From NCBI GenBank assembly GCA_034620365.1, contig JAQGEQ010000007.1, positions 124,001-188,000 on the forward strand: DNA of 64,000 nt, written 5' to 3'. The notes under the pieces are model-generated. The model made no database searches. It was not told the origin of the DNA and was given only the letters and a program-made list of their open reading frames with translations. This stretch comes from Pegea sp. RAD2-039. Taxonomy: Eukaryota; Chordata; Thaliacea; Salpida; Salpidae. Below, piece by piece: positions 1 to 11,580 of this stretch (positions are counted from its first letter, which is position 1; each line of letters opens with the position of its first letter). A program made the position numbers and the translations under genes.

Positions 1-2666
1 TGGTTTAAATCATGCCATGAAAATATTAAACCTTTTATATTTCTTTTGAAGTTAAAGATTGTATGATTTATATCAAAAGTAACTTTTAAACTATATTTTC
101 ATTTGGTGTTGAGTTTTCTACAATAATATAAACTGTTATCTTAAACCTCCACTAAAAGTATCTGTGTCTTAGTACAAAGTTACAAATATCAACTTTCTTA
201 AAGTAAAATCATTAAATTAAAGATGTACACCTAAAATTAAAAAATACACGAAGAGTCAACGCTAAAATTGGAATTACTTCTGATTATCATCCTAGAATTC
301 AAGCTCCTCAGTAAAACTACTGTTTTGATGAGTTTTAAATGATGCCAGAAAAGAATCCAGCTTCGAGTCAACATTAAAAGATCAGGATACAAACAAGATC
401 AACTTCAACATCAGTAAATAAATAGTTTAAAAATTCAAAACTGAATTTTTTTATAATAACACATCTTCAAATACTATTTATTATTATCAAAATCTCTCAC
501 AAAAATCTTAATCGTAATGTCAGTTTCAAATTAATTGAATCATCAACATTTCCTACTACAAGCAAGCATCTTTTTCATTTAAATTCTTTAAAGTTTATTT
601 TCCAGATGTCTTATGCACGCGATTAACTTGATCAACTGATTTTCTTTCAACTTGATACATTTAAGGTGATTGTAAGACAAAACTGAAGAAACAAAATAAA
701 GTGATTGATTAGAATTTACTAGTTTATTTAAATAATTTATCCTAATGTAATACTTTTGAAACTCTTAAAAGAAAACATCGAAATAAATTACTTTTCCACA
801 AAGGTTAATTTAAAAAGCAAATTAAAAACAAAAGTCTTAAAGCTTTCAAAAAAGTCAATAAAAGTAATTTGGAGAACCCTAACCGAAATCAACAAACCAC
901 TAAAAATACTTTTTACTTCTTTATTGAAAATCATAAATGTTGAAATAACTTTAGTTGTTAATTTAAACAAAATTAATTCTTATTTAAAGCAACTTTTTTC
1001 TAACAATTAACAATATTTGATTTGACCTTTCCATCGTAATAAAATTACAAATTTTTTTTTAGTTTCAGTTATTTGATATCCTAAAATTTCTCAAAAATTT
1101 TGTTATTAATCAGATATATTACCATATTTATGCATTCTTCTATTTTTCTTTCTAATTTGAAGTCTGCCAATCATACAGTAACAGTCTTTGAAAATATCAT
1201 ATATACACAAATCATTTTGAAGTAATATCTGTTGAGAGATTGTACAATTTTACCTCAAAACATTTTTCATTCATCAAAAATCATAACCAGCTACATTACC
1301 CAAGAAGTTGACAGAACAAATTTTGAATATTGTAAAAATAGAAAATAAAGCTTAACTGATACTTTAAATAATATTTAATAGATCTAAAAGTCATATAAAA
1401 TTGTTAATTAATTTAAAATCTAAATATTTTCCTGTAAATTTAAGGTTTCAAATATAATGCAAGTGTTGAAATATATATTTGAATTTTAAATATAGAAATA
1501 TAAAACATCAATTTTTAGTTTTACATAAAAATAAGATTTATGGATTAAAAGATATAAAAGTTTGTCAAATTGAATTTTAAGTTGACTTAAATATTATGCC
1601 TGATGTTTGTTAGCAAATCATTTTTTTATTAGTTCAGAATGATTCCAAAATTATAAAATACAAAACCTAAAAATGAGTTACTTTTAATTTACTTTTGATA
1701 CAATTATATTTTCAATTTAATTAACATAAAGAATTTAAAAGTTTGTTTTCAAATCATTATTCATTTCATAGATTTATAAAAGTATTTGTAATTTCACAAA
1801 ACTATTCAATACATCATCAACTTATTTTCTTCACGTTTTTATCTAAATAGTTATTGGATTGATTCAACTTCCTATCTTTGTGAATAAAATAGTTTCTTAG
1901 CAAAAATATTTGCTTTTAAGATTAACTATTTGTTTAAATTGAGAGCTTTTTCTTAAGTTTCCTTTCTAAGGAAATTTTAGTTTGAAATTTATTACTTAAT
2001 CGAAAATAATGTTGTAAATACCATTCTACTTTTGTTTGTATAAAATAAGCGTTTCATTTGAAATTTAAGAGCAGAAAACTAATAAATGGTAAACTAAATA
2101 AGAGTTGAATAATTGAGTAAAAATTGTTTCAGTTTGTTATTAGTCTATTAAAAGTCCAAAAAACTGATTTATTTCGATCAAAAAAACTTTAATTAAAATT
2201 TTTATATTTACTTTATTAATTCTCTTTTAGTTTTGTTCTGACAATTTCATTTCTTATTTAATTAAAGAGTAGTTATCTACCTGAATTATTTAATTGAAAA
2301 TTACGATATAAATTGTTATTAGATAAAATGTGAAAAGTGAATTGAAAACTTTAACAAAAGCATGAAAAGGTTTTGGTAACCTCATCATCATGTTTAAAAT
2401 TAATTTCTTTATTTCTAGATTTAAATCTTAATTATTTAAAGTTAAAAAAAAGTTTCTTGGTTCAAAGCACATTAATTTTTAGAGTAAATTAGTTTTTAGA
2501 GCTTATTTGAAGATATTTTCCAATTATTTAATTTCCTGTAGTTTTCTGATCTTTGATTAAATCGTTTGATCTAGGGTTAACAGTTTAAACTAAACTAATC
2601 TGATTTCAATTTCAGTTTTGTTTTGAAGTGCTTTAATTGAAAACAAAATATAAGTTGTATTTGAAA
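1..2666. other. 5' flank of receptor gene A, no gene seen
   Basis: This AT-rich stretch has no convincing coding sequence. The 84-codon frame at 756-1010 is lysine/asparagine-rich and lies in a segment repeated at about 10938-10998 and 14230-14340, where the frame is not kept, so it is repeat DNA. Bases from about 1940 onward align with unit C from about 17947. Bases about 70-1940 are missing from unit C. Confidence 0.6.
2320..2666 (+). promoter_or_regulatory. Conserved upstream block of receptor gene A
   Basis: The bases just before the signal-peptide exon are closely conserved with those before receptor gene C (about 18345-18679). The run gaaaactttaacaaaagcat near 2344, followed by an aacctcatcatcatgtt motif, appears in both. 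The block should contain the promoter and 5' UTR. I see no clear TATA box or transcription start, so the regulatory role is inferred from position and conservation. Confidence 0.35.
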
Positions 2667-5600
2667 ATGCTGCAACTTTTTCGATGGATTTGTTTTGTGG
2701 TTTTGTTTTCTTTCACTTTCACTTTGAGTTGGAAATGTAAGTAACTAACAAATCATTACAAAACAATTAATTTACTTTCTAAAAACATTAGAATTGAAAA
2801 TAACTTTTAGATGTCGTTCATTTATTCTCAAAATTAATACTTTAAGGAATATAAATTATAAAAACCAGTTTTTAATTTAAATATAAATTATTGAAGGTTT
2901 CGTTTCTAAAAATAATTTCAAAATGCTTCAACTTAAACAGATAATGCAGCAAGGAAACATGACAGCAGTGAACCTTGTAGGTCTGAAGACGGATTTCAAA
3001 AATGCCGATCTGTATTAAGTTTTTTAGAAAATGGTTTCGATGTCAAAATTGGTGATGAACTTTGTGTTCATAGAAAATTCGCTTATAAGTTTTGTGGAGT
3101 TACTTTAAAATGTACCGATGATGAAGTTCGGTGTCGAGAAATGTGAGAAGTAAACTCTGTTCATCTGTAATTCCAATTTATTTTACTTTAAACGAACTTA
3201 AAATATTTTTAAAAGTAATGTAATTATTAATGTATTTATTAATAATTGCAATTTTTATAATTATTTAGTTTTCAATACTTTTTAAGTTTTAATTATTTAT
3301 AATTTAATTTTTTTGTTTTAATGATTTTAATAAACCTTTTAAAATTTCTGTGAAAATTGTAAAAAGATAAAATAATTTTTAAAATAAAGTTCAGTTGTTT
3401 CTATTTCCGCCAAAGCCAAGTATAAAAGAATATTAAAAACAAAATAAAATTTACAAATTTTTCAGTTTAAAATTTAATGATTTTTGGTTAATTTTGTTGA
3501 AATTATTCATCGATTAATTTTCTTTAAAAGTTTATAAGTTTGCTTCAAATAATTTTTTAACCAAATTTAACTTTTGATACAAAATTAAAAGTTTTAGAAA
3601 CTTTCCTAAGAAACTGAATTAAAATTGAAACCAGACAAACTGATATTTATTTGATTATTTAAGATTTTTAGAAAATATGAAATTTTACTTCAATAAAGTA
3701 AATAATTACAACAATTGAATAAAAATACTCTAAATGAATTATTTAAGCAGATGTGAGAAACGAGGAGACATCGTTTGGGGTTGTGATAAAGTAACTTCCA
3801 CTTTTTTACAACTTCGATGTCATCCTGATGAATTTCTGTGTCAGAAAACTAAAGAATGCTTTCCACAAAAATGGATAAGTTTTTCAAATTATAGTATTTT
3901 ATATTATGAAAATATATTTTCAACCAGTTATTTATCTGATATATCTGATGCTTGTCAGATAAAAAAGGTTTGTAATTTAATTAAAAGCAGTTTTAATTGT
4001 AAAAATTTTTCATTTACTCGGCTAAGCAACAAAAATTAAACAACATAATTGCTTCTGAAACTAAACTAATAAGAAAAACTAAATATATAATAACATGATA
4101 ATTACATACACTTTTCATATTAATCTATATTTAAATCAGTTTAATTGCAATTGAGCTTCCATCAAAAGAAGTTTGCTTTTAAAAACTATTTTAGTAAGAT
4201 TTTATTCACTATAATCTATTTTGGTTAAGAATTTTACAATCTTAACTTTTTTGAAATAAATGCAAACCAAAACAAACTTTAATCTAATAGAAAAACAAGG
4301 TTTGTTTAAGAATAAATAGAATAAAATAAACTAAATAATAAAATTAGTTATGAAATAGTAGCATTTTTTTGAAAATATGATACAATTCATCAGGAATGCG
4401 TTTCAAATAACTTGAAATATCACTTATCTCTTATATTATGTTTCAGTATGATAAATTTGGAAAGCGAGTATACGAGCCTTTTGGTTCATGTTATAATGCT
4501 ACAAAATATCAATGTCCGGATAAAGACAACAAATGCATTCCGCGAGAATGGGTGAAGGATGGAATACATGATTGTTCGAATGGTGCTGATGAAGTTGATA
4601 GTTTAAAATGTTTTAATCAGACTGAGTTTACTTGTAAGGGTAGTCATCGATGTATTCCTCGATATCGTGTCAATGACGGTTTCAGTGATTGTAAAGATAG
4701 TTCAGATGAAAATAGTACTCAGAAAAACTGCTTTTTCCATGAATTTAAATGTAATTTAGATAAACGGAACAAAACCCGTTGTATACCTAGATCCTGGGTG
4801 GGTAACTCAATTAGAGATTGTGAATCAGGAGAAGATGAAAGTCATAGTTTCGATCAATGTATAGAAAATGAAGTTGAATGTTTAGATAAGAGCAGATGTC
4901 TTCCACAAAAACTAATTTGTGATGGAATTTTGAACTGTAAAGACGGAAGTGATGAAATTGAAATGTGTGATCTGAATAATTATGTGAGAAGTTTTAGAGG
5001 TGAAATTGTTTTCGTTACTTCAAAGTCAATTTTAAGTGGTTTGAAAAACTTATATGTTGAAGGGTTACAATATTATTCTAATCTTATTTTCGGTAATAAT
5101 TGTCAAAAAAAAACTAATAGCTTTATTGAATTACCCAATAAATTCCAAAATCAAACAACTCCTGATAGCAACATGTGTTCAAATATAAAAGAAAAATGTT
5201 TGAACAATCAAAACCAGTTTATTTGTTCAAAATGTTTAGATAACAAAACTATAATATTCAACTCACAAGTTTGTGACAACATAATCGACTGTCCCGACGC
5301 ATCAGATGAATGTACATGCGAGAAATCTTCAATTGAATCGCTTTGTCAGAAGTTTTATCCAATAGTGACATCAAGTAATTCAGAAAATCTCACAAAATAT
5401 CATTTTGAAATACTTTGTAATAATATTGATGATTTAGAAAATGGAACAGACGAGAAAGTTTGCAGCAAACAAGTTTTGTCTTTGTTATTTGACTCAAATC
5501 AAAAAAATGAAACACTTCATACTTGCTCATCACACAATTTGAGGAAAAATGAAATTAATAGAGTCATTTCAGTTAGGTCATGTGATCATAAGGTTGACTG

Positions 5601-7404
5601 TCACTTAAAAGACGATGAATGTTCAGAAGTATGTGTCAACAGCAGCTTAAAATGGTCAGAAAATGGATTTGCAGAAACTTTTAATCAAAATTTTGATAAA
5701 TTTAGTTTAACTGAATGCTTTCCATTTTTACGACTAACAAGCAATTTAACTTCTACAAGATCTCTGCATTTAGTGATACATTACAAAAACTTACCGCCAA
5801 GTTTATTTCTAGAAAATGAATTACTACTTAACTCAAACAAAATTTTGATAGAAAACCAAAAACTTTACAATAATAAGTCACTTATTACGATGAAAATTGA
5901 TAGTTACAAAAATATCACTATCACATCAATGTTAGATTTTTGTAACATTCGAAAGTATTTATGTTCATGGAGGTTTTATTGTAAATCAGAAGAGATTGAA
6001 AGTATCGACTTGATTAAAGTTTGTGACTACAATGTTGATTGTCTAGATAGTTCAGATGAAATGAATTGCTCGAAAAAGACTCATTTCTACTGCTGGAATA
6101 ACAATTCCAAGTTTATTGAAAAAAGCAAGTATTTGGATGGTCGAAAAGACTGTTCTGATGGTTCAGATGAAAAGTTTAACTACTTTTCATCGGTATATGA
6201 GATGATTAAAAGCAATTTTCTACGTTACTTTATTTGGTTTGTCACAGTTCTTACAATAACTGTTAATATTTATGTCATCCGAAAGCATTGGTTGAAATTA
6301 AAAGAAGCTGAAAGTAAAAGTTCTGTGAAATATGTGAATACATTTCTTTTGTGTCAGCTAGCAGTTTCTGATTTAGTAATGGGAGTCTCGTTGTCGATAC
6401 TTGGTGTGAAGTCATTTCAATATTCAGGTCAATATTGCATTCATGATCTTGAATGGAGAGCAAGTACTACTTGTAACGTGGTTGGTGTGCTTGCTGTGTT
6501 TTCATCTCAAACATCAATGACTACCTTAGTACTTATCACAACTTTGAGATTGTATCTTACTGTTTGCCCGTATAAAACTAATCGATTAAACCACAAGTTC
6601 ATCAGACTTGTTTCATTCCTTTCTTTGGTGTTTTGTTTCCTGTTTGCAATGATTCCAGTGTGGTTCAAATATAACTTTGCTGACCAACTTTATATTGAAT
6701 CAAATCCTTTTTTCCTAGATCAATCGGTAAATCACAGCACAATTGAAATGTTTTACAAAAAAACTGAAATAATTCTCAGTAACCTTCCTAATACATCATC
6801 AATGTTCAACAACAGCCGTGGTACAAACTTAAGCTATCAATTCATTAAAACTTATTTCGAAAGTGGAAAAGGAGAATCTCTATTTCAGTCCAGAAACGTT
6901 AAAATAAAAAATGCATTTGGATACTTCAGTACCTCTCCTGTTTGCTTTCCAGATCTTTATACAAGTATTTCATCATCTCATTTTGTTCTTTCTTTGATCA
7001 TTATAACTTTCCATACTTGTTCACTTTTATATATTTGTGCAGCTTATAGCTACATGTTCTATGCCACTAAGAAAAGCTCAAAATCTGTTAAACAATCAAA
7101 AAATGCAAATCAAATGGGAAAAATGAAATTACGAGTTTTCCTCATCATTATAACAGATATGTCTTGTTGGTTACCAGTTATAATCATGTCTATTATAAGC
7201 TATAGTGGATACAAACTCGATGGTGAAGTTCTTCCTTATTCTGCTATCATTATCCTACCAATCAATAGTGCAATAAATCCAATCATTTATTCAGGTATCG
7301 ATAAAACCATTACAAGCTTTATTAGAATAAATTGTTGTAGAATGAAGCAAGAATCAGTCAAAAAAACTGAAAATATTGAACTTAAAACCATTAAACCTGC
7401 TTGA
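2667..7404 (+). CDS. LDLa-repeat seven-helix receptor (relaxin-receptor/GRL101-like), copy A
   Basis: Four exons are proposed: 2667-2736, 2941-3142, 3751-3967 and 4447-7404, giving 1148 residues with phase kept. Exon 1 encodes a signal peptide (MLQLFRWICFVV...). Exons 2-3 encode Cys-rich segments. The large exon carries about eight LDLa-like repeats (DGxxDCxDxSDE signatures), the first four nearly contiguous, then seven helices starting near residue 598 of this block. Receptor hallmarks are LAVSDLVMG in helix 2, CWLP in helix 6 and NPIIY in helix 7. The acidic residue of the DRY motif is Leu (TLRLY). The loop before helix 5 is unusually long, about 105 residues. An apparent ATG at 4438 lies inside the intron acceptor and is not the start. 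Family knowledge suggests a cell-surface receptor for a peptide or lipoprotein-like ligand; the ligand is unknown. Exon 3 uses a shifted donor (see findings). Confidence 0.88.
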
Positions 7405-8235
7405 ACAAGATTTGAAAAATATTTCATAATATCTCCAATAATTGTTTTAAGTTGTATCTTTTCACTTGTAATCAGAATTAGTTTTATGTTTTCAGTCATT
7501 GTGTATTTGTGTATCTCTGAAAGCTATATTTTCAGTTTTTACCGTTAAAAAATTGAATATTGTACGATAACTATAAGCCTTTCAATAAATCAATCTTCTT
7601 AAATAGTAAAAACATACTTGAATGATAAACTTGTTATAGTTTGATGTAAGTTTACAAATTGTGTGTATCTAAAATATGCTTATAGTTCTATTGCTAACAA
7701 AGATAATCAAAATGCAAATCACTTTATATAGAATTTTAGTATGGCTTGCTTCAGAGGAGTACTACATAACCAATGAATATATAGATGAATAAAATAACAA
7801 ATAAAATGATTTGTATTCGAAAGATTTTTTTAGTTTGATTTTGTTTTTGGTAATCTGAAATCTAATATTACAAACGAAACAAAGCTTTAGCTGGAAGCAA
7901 AAATGTATTAGATAGAGAAAAACAGAAGCACAAATTATCAAGAATAAAATTTAAAAGTTTTTCTTTTTACTAAAAATGAAGTTATTTTGTGAGTTGAGTA
8001 TTGCTATAATACATCTTAATAGAATAAGATAGGATGTAGCGGAAGTTTAATCACATCTTGACAGTTTTAAGCTAAGAAAACTAATTTTTTTGACATTTGA
8101 CCATATTTGGTATATTTATATTTCCATTTTGATGTAAACTAATAAATTAATTTTCAATATATATCTGTTCTACTTACAAAATTTACAGCTTTAGAGAAAA
8201 GTTTATTTTTATAACAATAAAAAAGTTTAATTAAT
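7405..8235. other. 3' flank of receptor gene A
   Basis: No coding sequence is seen. The stretch includes probable 3' UTR; an aataaa-type polyadenylation signal occurs near 7584. It aligns with 23282-24000 after gene C, and its distal part aligns with 17290-17550 after the decayed copy in unit B. Confidence 0.6.
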
Positions 8236-10930
8236 TGCATTTTATTTAAATCATGTCATGAAAATATCAATTTGTTTGAACTTTTTCCAAAGTCATATTT
8301 AAAATATAAAATTAGTAACTTTAAAAGTTTTTATGATTGGACTGTTTTTTAAGTAATTTAGGTAGAAAGCAACATATCTAATTTACAAATCTCTTAAGAA
8401 CGTTTTAACAGTTAATTAAGAAATGCAACAATTTGTTTTCTATTTTTAAAATTTCTTTAAAAATTATGAAACCTTAAAATATCTTGCTTCAAATTATTAA
8501 TAACATTATATACATAGCTGACAATGTTTATCATTTAAGTTGCTGTTAATGGTAAAACACAAAGAAAAATTTATGCAATCTAAAATGATAAATTCTCCAT
8601 TTTAATAGAGTTAGTGAAAATTAAAAAAAATTTTTTAAATTATTTGTGGATTATAAATATTAGAGATAAGGAAATGAAGCTTTGTAATTGGAAACCTTTT
8701 TGTCGACAAATTTTAAGCTTATTGCGCTAAGACTTTAAGTTAAAATATTATAATGAATAAAAATCAGGTCTGCGACATTAGACTTTATTACAAATAATAA
8801 ATACAAGCATTTTTATTTTAACAATCTTATCACTAAAACGATTTCAAAGTTTTTTTGACTTAGTAAATAAAACATCGTTTAAATATCATGCTTAATGAGA
8901 TGTGCTTACAATATCTCTCAATTATTCGGTTGTAAAAATGAAAATATCTTTCTTTTAGTCATTTCATTAAAACAAAGTTCATACATTAATATTATATTAA
9001 ATATAGAAGCGATCTTATGATCATTTTTTTAAGCCAAGGTTTTTTCTCCGGAACTGACTTCAGATATCTAAGAGAATTTCACCTCTAAACTTTTGTTTCA
9101 GCTCAAAATCTAATTGCATAAACACTAAATCTAACTAAATAAGATCAAAGTATGTATTTCCATCTGTTCTCATAGAATTAACAGACAACTCCATTAAAGT
9201 TTACAAATTACTTCCACAGTTTTTGAACTTGTTCATCAACATGCTGAAAAGCCTTTGACATATTGCAGACTGATAGTTTGATAGGGTTGAAATATGATAT
9301 ATTTTCATCAGCAAGTTATTTCATGCAAAAGGAAATAAATGTATAAATGTTAGATAGTGCTCCAAATAACTCGTAGCATAAGCTATTTTTGTTTGTAAAG
9401 AATTATTTAAGCGTAGAAGATGCATGGTATTGTCAACCATAAATGTCAATATAAGGAGTTATTCTTTACTATCAAGCTGAATGGGTCTTTCCTTTTTAAG
9501 ATAAAACAACTTCAGGAAAGAGATCACATATTTTATATAAATATTTAGCACAGCTCGAACCTCGTAGTAATTGTAAGTTTCACCAGATCATCATAATCTT
9601 CATCAACAACATTTTCCAACTTGAGATGATTTAGTGTATTTGTTTTATAATAGTTTGTAACTTTTGATACATTTGGTACATCTAAAGCTTTAGTAACAAA
9701 AATTTCCATTTTTAAAATGATGCCAGATCACTACACCACGATTATTTTCATCAAAACAATTGTTAACGAGTTTTTACTTTGCATCAGCATAGAGTACAGC
9801 CCCTTGTTTTCAATGACTTTAATAGATTTAGTTCTATTTCTTTGATAGTATTTTGAAGTTAAAAGAATTTTTATTCATTTATTCTTATTTGTTTCTTAAA
9901 ACCTTCAATGACCTGCTGGTAACAGTGAAAATCTGTTTTAAATAACTTAAATTTCAATTGTGTCTTGTAATATTTTGTGAATTAAGAAATAATTTTACCA
10001 TTAGCAACTTTACTATCAACTCAAAAAAGGTAAACGTATTTTTGACCGTAAATTAGATGAAACCATTTAAAATAAATCTTTAATCATCATCCCTAAAATT
10101 AAAATTTTTGTTCTATAATTGCTTACTTTAAAAAACTTTCAGAAATAAACATAAAACGATAACTGAGACAAAAATATTTCTACAAAAACGAGGGAATGCA
10201 TAAATAGTTTAACTACCTGATTAAATGTGACAACTATCAACAACTATCTGCTACAACCTACCTTGTTTAGCTTTAACCTTTTGATACAAACATTTTTGTC
10301 GATTTGTATTAACTTGATGTTTGCCATTTTTAGTCTGTCGTCTTCTCCTTTATCAAGTGATAATTTGCTGTCAGGATATTTGAAGTTCTGCACAGGCCTA
10401 AGTATGTCGCTTTTTTATGGGGACAAGTTCAAGTTCTTCTTTTTATAGATTTTACATGATAGTGTTCCGAAAGTAAACAAGTTAGAAGCTCAAGTTTTCT
10501 AGATAAAAGTTATTTGTCAAAAACTACTTTTAAAATTTAAAGTAAAGATATCTGATTATTAAAAAGTTTACTTTTTTTTTGGTCAATTTTTAAAGGAGGT
10601 TTTTTACGATATAATATTCAGAAGTGCATCAACATCACATGTCCAGTAAAACATATTTACAAACATACAAACATAAAATCAAATTGTGAAGCTTCTATTC
10701 ATTAGTTATTCAATCCTGGGTTTCTGAAGATTCTGAAAGAATTATTCATCTTAGAGAGATTTGTCTGAACAGTTCACAGTTTCAAAATATTATCATAAGC
10801 CAATATTATTATCAAATTAAAAGTTATAATTGAGTAAGATATTTAATTTAATTTCAAAAGTTAGATTTCAGAAACAGCAAAGATATTCATATTTATAAAA
10901 TAATATTGACCGAATTTACTTACTAAAGCA
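8236..10930. other. Gene-free 5' flank of unit B
   Basis: The stretch is AT-rich with no ORF of convincing composition. The 73-codon frame at 10227-10448 has no recognisable domain or splice context. The beginning resembles unit A's left edge, and much of the rest has no visible counterpart elsewhere in the window. Confidence 0.5.
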
Positions 10931-11264
10931 ATTTAGTACTTTTGAAAATCTTGAAAAAAACCGTCGAAATAAATTTTTTTTCTACAAAAATTTAAGTTAG
11001 TTCTTACATATCAAGTTTTATGCAATGCTGTTCAACTAAGCATCTTTAATAAAAATCTGCTTAAAATTAAATTCTTGCCGTTAAATGTAATAGTTACATA
11101 AAAATCCAACTGTTTATTTTTTAATTAATTACATAAAATAATGTTTTTGATATTTTATATACAGCAAATTTCTATTGAGCGCCCTACAGTTTACTAATTT
11201 GTTCAGTTCAATGCAATCTAAAACCATGGGATATATTTTGTAGTGAAATATTTTAAAAGATTAC

Positions 11265-11309
11265 CTTTGGATGTTTTGTTGCTATGGCTTCAATAGTAGT
11301 GTTCTTATC
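11265..11309 (-). other. Possible 45-nt exon, duplicated at 30.1 kb
   Basis: On the minus strand, a good acceptor (ttcaatttag) precedes 15 open codons reading DKNTTIEAIATKHPK, followed by a usable donor (gtaatc). It could be an alternative 3' exon of the acidic gene, whose last codons contain a CAG|gttttt possible donor in phase. A copy of this exon with its flanks lies at 30098-30205, where the donor is lost. Confidence 0.35.
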
Positions 11310-11580
11310 CTAAATTGAATAAAAGGTTTATATAATTTAATTCAAAACGAAAAAAAATCGATTAATATGTTACAAAATTTATTTCAGATTTTAGTTATTA
11401 GCTTAAAAAAGAATTGAACCTTGGAAGATGATTGTTTTTTTCTTGAGAACAACTTTTTTCGAAAGTATTTGTTCTACAAGTAATAAAAGTTAGCTTGTTA
11501 GATTGTAATGTTTAAAAACATATTGTACATAAACCATAGATTTAAAATTCAGAGTATAGATATCAAATCATACAAAACTA

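Larger units (their letters stand above)
1..8235. repeat. Tandem receptor unit A
   Basis: This is the first of three diverged tandem units. Its left edge, with the motif tttaaatcatgccatgaaaa near base 5, recurs near 8246 and 17886. Its right part, with the motif tagcggaagtttaatcac near 8038, recurs near 17498 and 23921. Between them lie a long 5' flank, a complete LDLa-GPCR gene (2667-7404) and its 3' flank. The unit may begin upstream of the window. The edges are approximate because they were found by eye, and the homology is a direct reading of the sequence. Confidence 0.75.

Noticed and set aside
756..1010. 84-codon ORF on the plus strand
   Set aside because: Lys/Asn-rich composition typical of AT-rich DNA. 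The segment is repeated in unit B without keeping the frame, and an overlapping antisense frame exists.
4438..4446. ATG at 4438 (and 20315) as the receptor start codon
   Set aside because: It lies within an intron's acceptor (tatgtttcag|TAT). A signal-peptide exon and two Cys-rich exons upstream join in phase.
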